NCBI RefSeq assembly: GCF_014237835.1
Contig: NZ_JACJVI010000010.1
Coordinates: 1 to 64,000, forward strand
Direction: 5' to 3'
Source: Rhizobium sp. AQ_MP
Lineage (GTDB): Bacteria; Pseudomonadota; Alphaproteobacteria; Rhizobiales; Rhizobiaceae
DNA: 64,000 nt
This document shows, piece after piece, positions 9,527-18,864 of the stretch. Position numbers and translations under genes: made by a program. Below the pieces are notes generated by a model, which saw only the letters and a list, made by a program, of their open reading frames with translations, was not told where the DNA came from and did no database searches. Within the stretch, counting starts at the first letter, position 1. The number at the start of each line of letters is the position of its first letter.

Positions 9527-12500
9527 TTAGACGTCAGCCTTCGGAACATAATTCAACACCGGCCCCAGCCAGCGCTCGACCTCCCGCACATCCATGCCCT
9601 TGCGCGCTGCATAGTCCTCGACCTGGTCTCGCTCGACCTTGGCCACGCCGAAATAGTAGCTGTCGGGGTGGCCGATATAGAGACCGGACACGGACGAGCC
9701 CGGCCACATGGCATAGCTTTCCGTCAGCGTCACGCCGGTCGCCTTGGTGGCGTCGAGCAGCGAGAACAGCGTGACCTTTTCCGTATGGTCGGGTTGCGCC
9801 GGATAGCCGGGCGCCGGACGGATACCGCCATAGGTTTCCGCGATCAGCTCCTCGGGCGTGAAGGCCTCGTCCGGCGCATAGCCCCAGAATTCCCGGCGCA
9901 CCCGCTCATGCATGCGCTCGGCAAAGGCTTCGGCGAAACGGTCGGCCAGCGCCTTGACCAGGATCGACGAGTAGTCGTCATTGGCCCGCTCGAAGCGCTC
10001 GGCAATCGCCACCTCTTCGATACCCGCTGTTACGACGAAGCCGCCGACATAATCCGGAACACCGGTCTCCAGAGGCGCTACGAAATCGCTGAGCGCGACA
10101 TTGGCCCTTCCCTCACGCTTGGCGATCTGCTGGCGCAGCGTGAAGAAGGTCGCGAGTTCTTCACGGCGGCTGTCGTCCGTGAACAGCCGGATGTCGTCAC
10201 CCACGGCATTGGCCGGCCAGAAGCCGATCACGGCACGTGGACGGAACCAGTTCTCCGTGATGATCTTCTTGAGCATGGCCTGCGCATCGGCATAAAGCTG
10301 CCGGGCCGCCTCGCCCTGCTTCTCGTCGTCCAGAATAGCCGGAAAACGCCCCTTCAGCTCCCAGGTCTGGAAGAAGGGCGTCCAGTCGATATAGCGGGCA
10401 AGCTCGGCCAGATCATATTCCTCGAACACCTTCGTACCGGTGAAAGCAGGCTTCGTCGGCTTATAGCTCCTCCAGTCGAGCTTGACGGCATTCTCCCGCG
10501 CCGATGCTAGCGGCAGGCGCTGCTTCTCTGCTTCCGCCCGCGCATGGGCTTCGGCGACCTTGGCATATTCGGCGCGGATGCCATCGACATAGGTCTCGTT
10601 GCCATCCTCCGCGAGCAAGGACGAGACGACGCCGACGGCGCGGCTGGCATCGGTGACATAGACAGCCTGCCCCGCTCTGTACTGCGGATGGATCTTCACA
10701 GCGGTATGCACCCGGCTCGTCGTCGCGCCGCCGATCAGGAGCGGAATGTTAAAACCCTGACGCTGCATTTCGGAGGCCACATGCACCATCTCGTCCAATG
10801 ACGGCGTGATCAGGCCGGACAGGCCGATGACATCGACATTCTCCGCTTTCGCCACTTCGAGGATCTTGGTGGCCGGCACCATGACGCCGAGATCGATGAT
10901 CTCGTAATTGTTGCAGGCCAGCACGACACCGACGATGTTCTTGCCGATGTCGTGCACATCGCCCTTGACGGTCGCCATCAGCACCTTGCCAGCCGCCTGC
11001 CGCTCGCCGGTGCCGCCGTTCGCCCGCTTTTCCTCTTCCATATAGGGCAGCAGCACGGCCACCGCCTGCTTCATCACCCGCGCCGATTTCACCACCTGCG
11101 GCAGGAACATCTTGCCCGCCCCGAAGAGGTCGCCGACGACATTCATCCCGGCCATCAGCGGCCCCTCGATGACATGCAGAGGCCGCTCGGCCTGTTGCCG
11201 CGCCTCTTCCGTATCAACATCGATGAATTCGGTGATCCCATTGACCAGCGCATGTTCGAGCCGCTTTTCGACCGGCCATTCGCGCCAGCTCATGTCCTGC
11301 GTCCGGGTCTTGGCCTCGCCGGTGCCGCGATAGCGCTCGGCGATCTCCAGCAGCCGCTCGGTACCGTCCTTGCGGCGGTTCAGCACCACGTCTTCGCAGG
11401 CCTCGCGCAGATCCGGATCGATGCTCTCATAGACCGCCAACTGCCCCGCATTGACGATGCCCATGTCCATGCCTGCCTGGATGGCGTGGTAGAGGAAGAC
11501 CGCGTGCATGGCTTCCCGCACCGGCTCGTTGCCGCGGAAGGAGAAGGAGAGGTTCGAGACACCGCCGGAGACATGCACCAGGGGCATTTCTTGCCGGATC
11601 GTCCGTGTCGCCTCGATGAAGTCGACGCCGTAATTGTCGTGTTCCTCGATGCCCGTCGCGACCGCAAAGATATTGGGATCGAAGATGATGTCTTCAGGCG
11701 CAAAGCCCGCCTCTTCCGTCAGGATGCGATAGGCACGGCGGCAGATCTCCACCTTGCGCTCATAGGTATCCGCCTGGCCCTTCTCGTCAAAGGCCATGAC
11801 GACGACTGCTGCACCATAATTGCGGATGAGCTTCGCCTGCGCGATGAAATTCTCCTCGCCTTCCTTCAGCGAGATCGAGTTCACCACGGCCTTGCCCTGC
11901 ACGCATTTGAGGCCGGCTTCGATGATCGGAAACTTCGACGAGTCGATCATGACCGGCACCTTGGCGATGTCGGGCTCGGCAGCGATCAGGTTCAGAAATT
12001 CGACCATGGCCTTTTCGGAATCGATCAGGCCCTCGTCCATGTTGATGTCGATGATCTGCGCGCCGTTCTCCACCTGGTCGCGGGCAACGGCGAGTGCTGC
12101 CGTGTAATCGCCCGCCGTGATCAGCTTGCGGAACTTGGCCGAGCCGGTGACATTGGTGCGTTCGCCGACATTGACGAAGGGAATGTCCTTGGTGAGTTCG
12201 AACGGCTCGAGCCCCGACAGGGACATGAAGGGCCGATGCTCCACAGGCTGACGCGACGCTTTGCCCTTCACGGCCTCGGCAATGGCCGCGATATGCGCGG
12301 GCGTCGAGCCGCAGCAGCCGCCGACAACGTTGACGATCCCCTCTTCGGCAAAACCGGCAACAAGTGATGCCATCTCTTCCGGGCTCTGGTCATAGCGACC
12401 GAATTCGTTCGGCAGGCCGGCATTCGGATAGGCCGAGATGAAGGTGTCGGCGACACCGGACAATTCCTGCAGATGCGGGCGCATGGCATCTGCCCCGAGC

Positions 12501-13282
12501 GCGCAGTTGAGGCCCACCGCAAAGGGCTTGGCATGGCGGACGGAATTCCAGAACGCCGTCGGCGTCTGGCCCGACAGCGTACGGCCGGAAAGGTCGGTGA
12601 TGGTGCCAGAGATCATCACCGGCAGGCGAATACCCTTGGCGAGGAAACGCTCTTCGCAGGCCAAGATCGCCGCCTTGGCATTCAGCGTATCGAAGATCGT
12701 CTCGATCAGGATGATGTCGGCGCCGCCATCGATCAAGCCGTCGATCTGCTCGCCATAGGCAAGACGCAGATCGTCGAAGGAGACGGCGCGGTAGCCCGGA
12801 TTGTTGACATCTGGCGAGATGGAGGCCGTTCGGTTGGTCGGTCCGATGGCACCCGCCACGAAACGGCGCTTGCCATCCTCGCGCTCCGCCCGCCAGGCTG
12901 CCCGGCGCACGAGTTCGGCGCCATGGCGGTTGAGGTCATAGACCGCCCCTTCCATCTCGTAATCCGCCTGGGCGATGCGGGTCGACGAAAAGGTATTGGT
13001 CTCGAGAATATCCGCCCCCGCCATCGCATAGCGGAAATGGATGTCCTCGATGGCGTTGGGCTGGGTGAGGATCAGAAGGTCGTTATTGCCCTGCTGATGA
13101 CAGGCGCAGCCGAGGAAACGCTCGCCGCGGAAATCCTCTTCGGTAAGCCCGAGCCCCTGGATTTCGGTGCCCATGGCGCCGTCGAGGATCAGGATACGTT
13201 CGCGCGCCGCCTGTTGCAGCGCTTTCAGGATCTCCGCTCCGTCCCGGGCAGCACCGTCACGGCCGAACAGTGAATCGAGCAT
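9527..13282 (-). CDS. metH: Cobalamin-dependent methionine synthase
   Basis: A 1251-residue modular enzyme transferring a methyl group from 5-methyltetrahydrofolate to homocysteine through cobalamin, slightly longer than the E. coli enzyme. In order: homocysteine-binding domain (about residues 25-345, with the zinc ligand motif GGCCGSTP), pterin-binding domain (about 360-620), cap domain (about 650-745), cobalamin domain with DVHDIG around 765-785, and the SAM-dependent activation domain (about 930-1240, with [12 protein letters not shown]). All catalytic motifs are intact. It is a single-gene unit facing the RIME-like repeat, with a candidate repressor palindrome between its putative -35 and -10 elements upstream. 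Confidence 0.97.
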   Translation of the reverse strand: MLDSLFGRDGAARDGAEILKALQQAARERILILDGAMGTEIQGLGLTEEDFRGERFLGCACHQQGNNDLLILTQPNAIEDIHFRYAMAGADILETNTFSSTRIAQADYEMEGAVYDLNRHGAELVRRAAWRAEREDGKRRFVAGAIGPTNRTASISPDVNNPGYRAVSFDDLRLAYGEQIDGLIDGGADIILIETIFDTLNAKAAILACEERFLAKGIRLPVMISGTITDLSGRTLSGQTPTAFWNSVRHAKPFAVGLNCALGADAMRPHLQELSGVADTFISAYPNAGLPNEFGRYDQSPEEMASLVAGFAEEGIVNVVGGCCGSTPAHIAAIAEAVKGKASRQPVEHRPFMSLSGLEPFELTKDIPFVNVGERTNVTGSAKFRKLITAGDYTAALAVARDQVENGAQIIDINMDEGLIDSEKAMVEFLNLIAAEPDIAKVPVMIDSSKFPIIEAGLKCVQGKAVVNSISLKEGEENFIAQAKLIRNYGAAVVVMAFDEKGQADTYERKVEICRRAYRILTEEAGFAPEDIIFDPNIFAVATGIEEHDNYGVDFIEATRTIRQEMPLVHVSGGVSNLSFSFRGNEPVREAMHAVFLYHAIQAGMDMGIVNAGQLAVYESIDPDLREACEDVVLNRRKDGTERLLEIAERYRGTGEAKTRTQDMSWREWPVEKRLEHALVNGITEFIDVDTEEARQQAERPLHVIEGPLMAGMNVVGDLFGAGKMFLPQVVKSARVMKQAVAVLLPYMEEEKRANGGTGERQAAGKVLMATVKGDVHDIGKNIVGVVLACNNYEIIDLGVMVPATKILEVAKAENVDVIGLSGLITPSLDEMVHVASEMQRQGFNIPLLIGGATTSRVHTAVKIHPQYRAGQAVYVTDASRAVGVVSSLLAEDGNETYVDGIRAEYAKVAEAHARAEAEKQRLPLASARENAVKLDWRSYKPTKPAFTGTKVFEEYDLAELARYIDWTPFFQTWELKGRFPAILDDEKQGEAARQLYADAQAMLKKIITENWFRPRAVIGFWPANAVGDDIRLFTDDSRREELATFFTLRQQIAKREGRANVALSDFVAPLETGVPDYVGGFVVTAGIEEVAIAERFERANDDYSSILVKALADRFAEAFAERMHERVRREFWGYAPDEAFTPEELIAETYGGIRPAPGYPAQPDHTEKVTLFSLLDATKATGVTLTESYAMWPGSSVSGLYIGHPDSYYFGVAKVERDQVEDYAARKGMDVREVERWLGPVLNYVPKADV

Positions 13283-13322
13283 CTGCGAAGTCTCCTATTG
13301 TGTCTGCGACATCCGCCAAATC

Positions 13323-13342
13323 ACATAAAGACATGTTTATGT
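13323..13342 (-). promoter_or_regulatory. Candidate metH operator (possible SahR-type site)
   Basis: ACATAAA and TTTATGT form a perfect 7-bp inverted repeat separated by six bases, 41-60 bp upstream of the metH start. On the metH strand a TTGACA (13345-13340) overlaps its edge and a poor -10 (GATTTG, 13322-13317) follows at 17 bp, so a protein bound here would block polymerase. From memory it resembles the AT-rich palindromes described for SahR, the ArsR-family SAH sensor controlling metH and ahcY; the identity is unverified. Confidence 0.5.
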
Positions 13343-13440
13343 CAACATGCGATGCAGCTGTGCGTCGCCGGAGACAGGCGGTGGCAGCGAGGAAGCCGAT
13401 CGGCTATAGAAGCTGCAACGATGCAGCCAGGGAGGAAGAA

Positions 13441-14697
13441 ATGTCGGAAAATCAATCACAGCAATCGCCATTAAGCCCCTGGAGCACCCGCCCCTATCAT
13501 CGCAAATGGCTGCTGGCACAGGCCGACGACCTGTTCGATTTCTTCCAAGGCCCGGCGATAAACCCGAAGGGCGGCTTCTACGATCTGTCGCGCGACGGCA
13601 AGCCGCTCAGCCTCGACAACCCCGCCCGCGGCATTCATGCCAGCGCCCGCATGGTGCATTGCTATGCCATCGGCCACCTGCTCGGCCGCCCGGGCTCTGC
13701 CGATATCGTCGATCACGGCATGCGTTACCTCTGGGAGCGCCATCGCGATGAGAAAAACGGCGGCTATTTCTGGCAGGCGAATGATACCGGCGCTGCCGAC
13801 GACTCGAAACAAGGTTATGGCCACGCCTTCGTCCTGCTGGCAGCCTCTTCGGCCAAATGCGCCGGCCATCCGCTGGCAGACGCCATGCTGGCCGACATCA
13901 CAGAGGTGATCGAAGAGAAGTTCTGGGAAGAGAGCCACGGCGCGATCGCCGAGGAATTCTCTGCCGAATGGCAGCCGGTCCCCGGCTATCGCGGCCAGAA
14001 CTCCAACATGCACCTGACCGAAAGCCTGATGGCCGCTTTCGAGGTATCAGGCGAGCGGCATTACCTCACCAAGGCCGAGCGCATCGCCGACCTGATCATC
14101 AACCGCCGCGCCCGCGAAGAAGCCTTCCGTGTCGCCGAGCATTTCGATGAGAATTGGGGCGTAGACCGGAATTACTACCATCCGAACGAAATGTTCCGCC
14201 CGGCCGGCACCACGCCCGGCCACTGGCTTGAATGGGCCCGCCTCATCCTGCAGCTCTGGGTGCTCGGCGGAAAGAGCCACGACTGGATGCCGGAAGCCGC
14301 GCGCGGCCTCTTCTTCCAGTCGATGGCGCTCGGCTGGGACAAGCACAAGGGCGGCTTCTTCTACACGCTCGACTGGGCAAACGCCCCCGACAAGCGCTCG
14401 AAACTCTGGTGGCCGCTTTGCGAAGGCGCAGCCGCCGCCCATTTCCTCAACCAGCACCAGGAAAGCGACTTCCACGAGGAAAGCTACCGCAAGATCTGGA
14501 ACTATATCGCGAACAACAATCTCGACCGGGAACACGGCGGCTGGTTCGAGGAACTGACCGAGGACGGCAAGCCGTCGAACAGCCTCTTCCCCGGCAAGGG
14601 CGATATCTACCACGCGCTCCAGGCCTGCCTCATCCCGCTCTTCCCGGCCAATGGCAGCCTGACGAAGATGATCGCGGAGCACCCGCTCGACGTCTAA
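13441..14697 (+). CDS. AGE-family epimerase/isomerase (N-acylglucosamine 2-epimerase fold)
   Basis: A 418-residue cytoplasmic (alpha/alpha)6-barrel enzyme of the AGE family, which includes N-acylglucosamine 2-epimerase, mannose isomerase and the YihS aldose-ketose isomerases. Visible conserved segments are GGFYDLSRDG near residue 40, YGHAF near 125, NSNMHLTES near 185, PGHWLEWARL near 260 and the late KGDIYHALQ segment. The length and these motifs favour a mannose/sulfoquinovose-type isomerase over a true GlcNAc epimerase, but I cannot decide. ATG 13441 has GGGAGGAAGA directly upstream. It is divergent from metH and ends in a shared terminator with the SIMPL gene. Confidence 0.83.
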   Translation: MSENQSQQSPLSPWSTRPYHRKWLLAQADDLFDFFQGPAINPKGGFYDLSRDGKPLSLDNPARGIHASARMVHCYAIGHLLGRPGSADIVDHGMRYLWERHRDEKNGGYFWQANDTGAADDSKQGYGHAFVLLAASSAKCAGHPLADAMLADITEVIEEKFWEESHGAIAEEFSAEWQPVPGYRGQNSNMHLTESLMAAFEVSGERHYLTKAERIADLIINRRAREEAFRVAEHFDENWGVDRNYYHPNEMFRPAGTTPGHWLEWARLILQLWVLGGKSHDWMPEAARGLFFQSMALGWDKHKGGFFYTLDWANAPDKRSKLWWPLCEGAAAAHFLNQHQESDFHEESYRKIWNYIANNNLDREHGGWFEELTEDGKPSNSLFPGKGDIYHALQACLIPLFPANGSLTKMIAEHPLDV

Positions 14698-14721
14698 GCA
14701 TCGACAAAATCAGCAAATGCA

Positions 14722-14745
14722 AAAGGGCCGGAAGACCGGCCCTTT
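14722..14745. terminator. Bidirectional Rho-independent terminator
   Basis: A perfect 10-bp stem (14722-14731 with 14736-14745) with an AAGA loop, and A-rich and T-rich flanks, placed between the convergent AGE-family and SIMPL genes. Confidence 0.8.
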
Positions 14746-14771
14746 CTCTATTTCAGGATTGCAATCGGCGC

Positions 14772-15515
14772 TTACTGCTCGATCGCATAGGTGATGTTGA
14801 CGGTCACCGAATAGAGGTTTTCGCCGGATGCGATCGGCACCGACTCATCCGCCATCTTCGCCATCGGCGCTGCCGCATAGACTTGCGGCATCGGACGGGC
14901 GAAATTCTCGGAGATCTCGACCACCCGGCCGAGCTTGACGCCGGCGGCGTCCGTCAGCGTCTTGGCCTTGGCAGCGGCCTTTTCCACGGCCTGCTTGCGC
15001 GCAGCCTCGATAGTCGCTTCCGGATCGTCGTTGGTGAACGAGATTCCACCACCCTGGTTGACGCCGAGCTTGACCGACTGGTCGATGATCGAGCCGAGCT
15101 GGGAAAGGTCGCGGACCCGGACGGTCAGCCCGTTGCTCACCGTATAGCCGACGATCACGGGCGCCTCATAGGTGCCATCGGTTCGGGTTTCCTGCTTGTA
15201 TTTCGGCTGGATGGAGAAATCCGTGGTCTGCAGGTCCTTCTCGGCAATCCCCTGTTCCTTGAGAGCAGCGAGCACCTCGCTCATGGCCGCACTGTTGGCA
15301 GACAGTGCCTCGGCAGCCGTCTCGGCATCACGAACAACGGCCAGCGAAATGACGGCCATATCGGGCGCAACGGTCGCCTCGCCCTCGCCCGACACGATGA
15401 TCGTCGCCTCGCGGCGCTCCGTCTCGGCAGCCAGCGCCGGCGCAATAAAACCGGCCGTGAGCACGGAACCCGAAAGCGCCGTTGCAACGAGGAGGCCGCG
15501 TGTGAATTTCAGCAT
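14772..15515 (-). CDS. SIMPL (DUF541) domain periplasmic protein
   Basis: A 247-residue secreted protein. The signal peptide (residues 1-29) ends in ALA-AE. The mature part is one SIMPL/DUF541 domain (PF04402) with the typical start ATIIVSGEGEATVAPDMAVI and the NGLTVRVRDLSQLG segment. Members are periplasmic or outer-membrane-associated proteins linked to oxidative-stress resistance in some bacteria, with no known enzymatic activity. The gene is monocistronic, convergent with the AGE-family gene. The family call is sure; the role is not. Confidence 0.88.
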   Translation of the reverse strand: MLKFTRGLLVATALSGSVLTAGFIAPALAAETERREATIIVSGEGEATVAPDMAVISLAVVRDAETAAEALSANSAAMSEVLAALKEQGIAEKDLQTTDFSIQPKYKQETRTDGTYEAPVIVGYTVSNGLTVRVRDLSQLGSIIDQSVKLGVNQGGGISFTNDDPEATIEAARKQAVEKAAAKAKTLTDAAGVKLGRVVEISENFARPMPQVYAAAPMAKMADESVPIASGENLYSVTVNITYAIEQ

Positions 15516-15708
15516 GAAAGTGTTTCCTTGTGTCCCGCAGCGCCGGCGGACCTCTTCGTCTCACCCGGCGCAATGCCCTTCCGGCTTCTGTGATGACGTG
15601 TGATTGTGAAGCCAATGCGGCAGAGACTTGTCCCCTATCGGAAATTGCGTTAGAGCCCGTGACCGGTGCGGGGAAACCATTGCCCGCCCGACGGCATCGC
15701 GCCGGGCT

Positions 15709-15784
15709 GGGCCTGTAGCTCAATGGTTAGAGCCGGCGGCTCATAACCGCTTGGTTGGGGGTTCGAGTCCCTCCGGGCCCACCA
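15709..15784 (+). tRNA. tRNA with CAT anticodon, probably tRNA-Ile2 (lysidine-modified)
   Basis: A complete 76-nt cloverleaf including encoded CCA. The acceptor stem is GGGCCTG with CGGGCCC, the anticodon loop is CTCATAA, and the T-arm is GGGGG-TTCGAGT-CCCTC. The anticodon CAT allows Met or the AUA-reading Ile2. The 5-bp anticodon stem and the extra loop (CGCTTGGTT) resemble E. coli ileX more than elongator tRNA-Met, so I favour Ile2, which TilS would modify at C34. Confidence 0.9.
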
Positions 15785-15804
15785 CTCCCCATATCAATCC
15801 GCGT

Positions 15805-16176
15805 TCACGCATCCACCGTCTCGCGGACATCGTCGAGCAGGAAATGCGCAACCACATAGCGGGTGGAATAGCTGCGGCCGCTGTCGGCAACGCTCTCCTC
15901 CGTGCCGCCGTCGGCCGGGTGCCAGGGGCTGTAATGCGGATTGTTGACGATCAGCGTAATCGCCTTGCCGGCATGGGCGCCCTGCAGGCGGTAGCGTGCT
16001 TCGGCAAGGGGCCAGATGCGCTCGAAATCGGCCTGGGTCAGGCGTACCTTCAGGGCTTGGCGACGGATGGCTTCGCTGGGCGAGCCGTCTTCACGGGTGC
16101 GTGCGGGACTGGTCAGAGTGACCTCCTCTGCACCATCGAGCAACGAGTTGAACTCCTCCGGCCACATGCGTCTCAT
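15805..16176 (-). CDS. Hypothetical protein, 123 aa
   Basis: A small soluble protein starting MRRMWPEEFNSLL, mixed in charge, with no signal peptide or membrane segment and no family I recognise. ATG 16176 is preferred because GGGAGGAG lies 7 bp upstream; an upstream extension lacks a ribosome site. It is the last gene of a minus-strand run of small genes that includes the zeta-subunit paralogue, 113 bp after that gene. It lies directly beside the CAT-anticodon tRNA. Confidence 0.6.
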   Translation of the reverse strand: MRRMWPEEFNSLLDGAEEVTLTSPARTREDGSPSEAIRRQALKVRLTQADFERIWPLAEARYRLQGAHAGKAITLIVNNPHYSPWHPADGGTEESVADSGRSYSTRYVVAHFLLDDVRETVDA

Positions 16177-16289
16177 CGATTTGCTCCTCCCAAAGCCTGT
16201 CCATGGTGACCCATGGAGTGTAGCGCGTCTTGCGCCAGACACAACGCAAGATCGGAGCTCTGACTAAATGGAGGAAGAGTTCCGGCTGC

Positions 16290-16610
16290 TTATTCGGTGC
16301 AGCCAGTGTCCTTCAGCGCCTGGGCATGGAAACGGCGAAGCGCCGCCTCGATATCCGCCTTGGTAAACTTGTGGCCGGCCGTGGCAAGATCGCGCGACAG
16401 ACGGGCGATCACATCGCCGTCACCGGCAACCACATGGTCGACGGCATGCAGGTCGCGGGCGTAGCGGCCGAGATCATCGCCGGCAAAGCCGATCAGCGAG
16501 CCTGCCCAGTAGCCGGCGAGAAGGTTGCGGCGCGCACGGATGCTGCCGAGCCCGTCCTCCTCATGCGGATGGGGCGAAGAGGCTCCGGTCTGGACAATGG
16601 TCAGGGGCAT
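16290..16610 (-). CDS. DUF1476 protein, divergent paralogue of ATP synthase inhibitor zeta subunit
   Basis: A 106-residue protein. Residues 20-100 follow the DUF1476 (PF07345) pattern: an H-E-E run, RARRNLLAGYWAG, GDDLGRYARDLHAVDHVVAGDGDVIARLSRDL (read with breaks), then the C-terminal helix with KADIEAALRRFHAQAL. In Alphaproteobacteria the canonical family member inhibits F1-ATPase with its N-terminal segment. Here the first 20 residues (MPLTIVQTGASSPH...) are unlike the canonical inhibitory N-terminus, so inhibition is doubtful. ATG 16610 has GAGGAAG upstream; ATG 16634 or TTG 16637 would add up to nine residues and touch the preceding stop. Confidence 0.7.
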   Translation of the reverse strand: MPLTIVQTGASSPHPHEEDGLGSIRARRNLLAGYWAGSLIGFAGDDLGRYARDLHAVDHVVAGDGDVIARLSRDLATAGHKFTKADIEAALRRFHAQALKDTGCTE

Positions 16611-16637
16611 GGGTTGATCTTCCTCGTTGATCATCAA

Positions 16638-16940
16638 TCAGGCTTCCGTTTCTGCCGAAACAAGGTAGCTCGCAATCGGCGCACAGGCGGGGTTGTTCGC
16701 ATCGAGCAGTTCGGCCGGGCTTGTCAGGCCGGTCGCGACGGATATGGCTGTGGTTCCAGCCCACCAGAGATCACCACTCGCCCTGTCGAGCAGCGCAGGT
16801 CCGGTGGTGCCAAGGCAATCTCCTGCCTGCGAGACGACCTGCACGGGAGCCTGCATCTCTTCCAGTCGCTGTCGAACATCGGCTTCGATGGGCTCGACGA
16901 CAAAGGCGGCGAACAGCGCTGCGATCCACTCCCCGATCAT
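16638..16940 (-). CDS. Hypothetical protein, 100 aa, with hydrophobic N-terminus
   Basis: Starts MIGEWIAALFAAFVVEPIEADV, where a short hydrophobic stretch (residues 5-16) could be a membrane anchor or amphipathic helix. The rest is soluble in character, with two cysteines (in GDCLG and PACAP). No family recognised. Its ATG overlaps the stop of a 48-codon frame upstream by four bases and its own stop is immediately followed by the zeta-paralogue region, so it is probably translated from a polycistronic message. Confidence 0.55.
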   Translation of the reverse strand: MIGEWIAALFAAFVVEPIEADVRQRLEEMQAPVQVVSQAGDCLGTTGPALLDRASGDLWWAGTTAISVATGLTSPAELLDANNPACAPIASYLVSAETEA

Positions 16941-17083
16941 CGGATCACCTCCTGCCGCGCGCGATCGACCGCGTCGCTGCGTCGAATGTTGATGCGGGGC
17001 TTGGGCATTCCGGGCGCAAAGCCCGCAGCGTCATGGCCCGGGAAGCGACCGGGCGATATCAGGATGGAATGGTGGCGTTTCAT
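16937..17083 (-). CDS. Possible small protein, 48 aa
   Basis: An ATG-led frame (MKRHHSILISPGRF...) rich in Arg, Pro and Gly, ending RARQEVIR. Its TGA overlaps the next gene's ATG (ATGA), and its own ATG overlaps the previous frame's TGA (TGATG). A weak AAGG lies 8 bp upstream. The two couplings argue that it is translated; there is no family support. Confidence 0.35.
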   Translation of the reverse strand: MKRHHSILISPGRFPGHDAAGFAPGMPKPRINIRRSDAVDRARQEVIR

Positions 17084-17280
17084 CAACTGGTCCTTGGACC
17101 GGCAGCGGTGTCGAAACGGTCCGACATCGCAAGAGCGCCGGCGGCTCTTGCCAGAGGGGCCCGGACCAGCGGGTTGATCGCCATATGGGGAGCGATTCTG
17201 GCGGCTTCAAGGCATCGGCAAAGAGCGATATGAAAAATGCGGGCCATGCAGCCGGGGTCTTGTTTGGCCCCGTGTTGCAT
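17083..17280 (-). CDS. Possible small protein, up to 65 aa
   Basis: A frame starting at ATG 17280 (or internal ATG 17247, MARIFHIALCRC) that ends in a TGATG overlap with the next small frame. The content is Ala/Arg-rich with no recognised family and no clear Shine-Dalgarno sequence, so it could be a chance frame of high-GC DNA. It heads the run of small coupled genes down to 15805. Confidence 0.25.
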   Translation of the reverse strand: MQHGAKQDPGCMARIFHIALCRCLEAARIAPHMAINPLVRAPLARAAGALAMSDRFDTAAGPRTS

Positions 17281-17348
17281 GGCCCGGGCGACGGGCGATC
17301 AAGGCTCAAGCGTGCGGACGAAAGCCGGTCAGCGCCGCAGCCAAGGTG

Positions 17349-17717
17349 TCAGTAGCGGATGACCGGGCAGCCGCGAACATTGGCAAAGACCATCCGGTCG
17401 CGACCGCCATGGCGGACGCCGGCTACAACCACACGACGCGGCGTCACGTCCGCGACGAAGGCACGGCGCAAGCCGTTCCAGCGCGCCTTTTCCACGGCGT
17501 GGTGCGGACGGCATTCACCGCGATGCGGCCGATCCCCACCGGGGCGATCCCAACCGGGACGATGGCCGGGCCGATCCCACCCAGCACCGCCATGGCGCGG
17601 ACCTTCGATATAGACACCCCAACCGAAGCTGTCGGCGGATGCGCTGCCGGCAAGGCCGGCCGTCGCCATAACCGAAACCATGGCTGCAAGACCGATTTTG
17701 CGAAGCATGCCGATCAT
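17349..17717 (-). CDS. Small secreted Gly/Pro/Arg-rich protein
   Basis: A 122-residue protein with a clear signal peptide: positively charged start MIGMLRK, hydrophobic core GLAAMVSVMATAGLAG and cut ASA-DS near residue 29. The mature part opens with WGVYIEGPRHGG and then a low-complexity segment of GWDRP/HRP units (about residues 44-70), followed by a basic C-terminal domain with VTPRRVVVAGVRHGG and one cysteine. The start is supported by GAGGAGAG just upstream. It resembles small periplasmic proteins common in rhizobia but I cannot name a family. Confidence 0.7.
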   Translation of the reverse strand: MIGMLRKIGLAAMVSVMATAGLAGSASADSFGWGVYIEGPRHGGAGWDRPGHRPGWDRPGGDRPHRGECRPHHAVEKARWNGLRRAFVADVTPRRVVVAGVRHGGRDRMVFANVRGCPVIRY

Positions 17718-17871
17718 TGTCTCTCTCCTCGAACCGGCGCGTTTCCTGGCGCCTTTGTTTCCATCCCGCCGTCACCGGCGATTGAGAAGAGACTAGGATC
17801 CTCCGGCTGAATGCAGGCCGAATCGACCATTCAGGCAATATTCACTTTGCCGAATAAACCGCGGTCATGAC

Positions 17872-18288
17872 TCAGACATGCAGGACGACTTCCCGGTGAT
17901 GCGGGCTGTCGCGGTGCTCGAAGAGATAAATTCCCTGCCAGGTTCCGAGCAGGAGCCGGCGCCCGGTAAAGGGAACCGACAGGGATACGGGCAACAGCGC
18001 TGCCTTGATGTGGGCGGGCATGTCGTCCGGTCCCTCGTCACGATGGCTGATCCACTGCATGGAGGGATCCGAGGTCGGCGGCACGAGGCGATGGAAGAAG
18101 GCCTTCAGGTCTGCCTGCACAGAGGGATCGGCATTTTCCTGGATGAGGAGAGAGCAGGAGGTATGACGCACGAAGACCGTCATCACGCCCTCTTCGACGC
18201 TCCCATTCCGTATAAATGAGCGGACGGCCTCGGTAAACTCGTAGAGCCCCTGCCCCCGGGTGGAGATCGTCAGTCGCAGCATCGCCAT
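17872..18288 (-). CDS. YjbQ / UPF0047 family protein
   Basis: A 138-residue protein of the UPF0047 (YjbQ, PF01894) family, named secondary thiamine-phosphate synthase because E. coli YjbQ shows weak activity of that kind; its real role is uncertain. Signature segments are FVRHTSCSLLIQENADP near residue 45, the HRDEGPDDMPAHIKAAL segment near 90, and GTWQGIYLFEHRD near the C-terminus. ATG 18288 has AAGGTG upstream; GTG 18297 would add three residues. It is divergent from the UPF0303 gene. Confidence 0.88.
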   Translation of the reverse strand: MAMLRLTISTRGQGLYEFTEAVRSFIRNGSVEEGVMTVFVRHTSCSLLIQENADPSVQADLKAFFHRLVPPTSDPSMQWISHRDEGPDDMPAHIKAALLPVSLSVPFTGRRLLLGTWQGIYLFEHRDSPHHREVVLHV

Positions 18289-18391
18289 CAACAACACCTT
18301 TCATGCTTCGCCGGGGAGAACGCCTCCATAGCCCTAGCCTATCCGGACAGGCCTCTGTAGTCTCCGGCCAGCCAAGGGAGGACCACAAGCG

Positions 18392-18853
18392 ATGAGCCTG
18401 ATCGAAACCATCGAGAGACAGGAAACCCTGCTCGTCTTCAAGAGCTTCGATGAACGCGTCGCGCTCGAGGTCGGCCAGCGGCTGGTTGATCTGGCACTCT
18501 CGCAGAAGGCACCCGTGGTCATCGATATCAGGACCTCGGACCGTACGCTCTTTCACGTCGCCCTGCCCGGCGCCTCGCCCGACAATGATCATTGGGCACG
18601 CCGCAAGAGCAATGTCACCCTGCGCATGCACAAGGCCTCACTGAGGGTCGGAGAACTCAATCGCGCCCGTGGCCGCAGCGTCTCGCCGGAAATCGGTCTC
18701 GACCCGCTGGACTATGCCGATCATGGCGGCAGCTTCCCCGTGCGGGTCGAAGGCACCGGCGTCATCGCCGCAATCACCGTCTCCGGTCTGAAATCGGAGG
18801 AAGACCACGCGATGATCGTCACGGTTCTCGAAGCCTATCTCGGCACGCACTGA
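18392..18853 (+). CDS. UPF0303 / heme-degrading-domain (DUF336-like) protein
   Basis: A 153-residue soluble protein matching the UPF0303 family (PF03928 fold), with the central FHVALPGASPDNDHWARRK region, KSNVTLRMHKASLR, and the end VSGLKSEEDHAMIVTVLEAYL. The fold is shared with HbpS heme-binding proteins and with yeast YBR137W; enzymatic heme degradation is not established for this branch. It is a single gene, convergent with the NTF2-like gene that ends 11 bp after it. Confidence 0.85.
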   Translation: MSLIETIERQETLLVFKSFDERVALEVGQRLVDLALSQKAPVVIDIRTSDRTLFHVALPGASPDNDHWARRKSNVTLRMHKASLRVGELNRARGRSVSPEIGLDPLDYADHGGSFPVRVEGTGVIAAITVSGLKSEEDHAMIVTVLEAYLGTH

Positions 18854-18864
18854 TTCGCTGCCGC

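Noticed and set aside
10952..12367. Long plus-strand frame opposite metH
   Set aside because: Shadow of metH; no start signal or known domain.
15709..15784. Elongator tRNA-Met
   Set aside because: The anticodon alone allows it, but the anticodon arm and extra loop are closer to tRNA-Ile2; kept as the likelier but unproven identity.
15709..17300. Genomic island integrated at the tRNA gene
   Set aside because: The small genes next to the tRNA look unusual, but there is no integrase and I found no second copy of the tRNA 3' end that would mark an attachment site.
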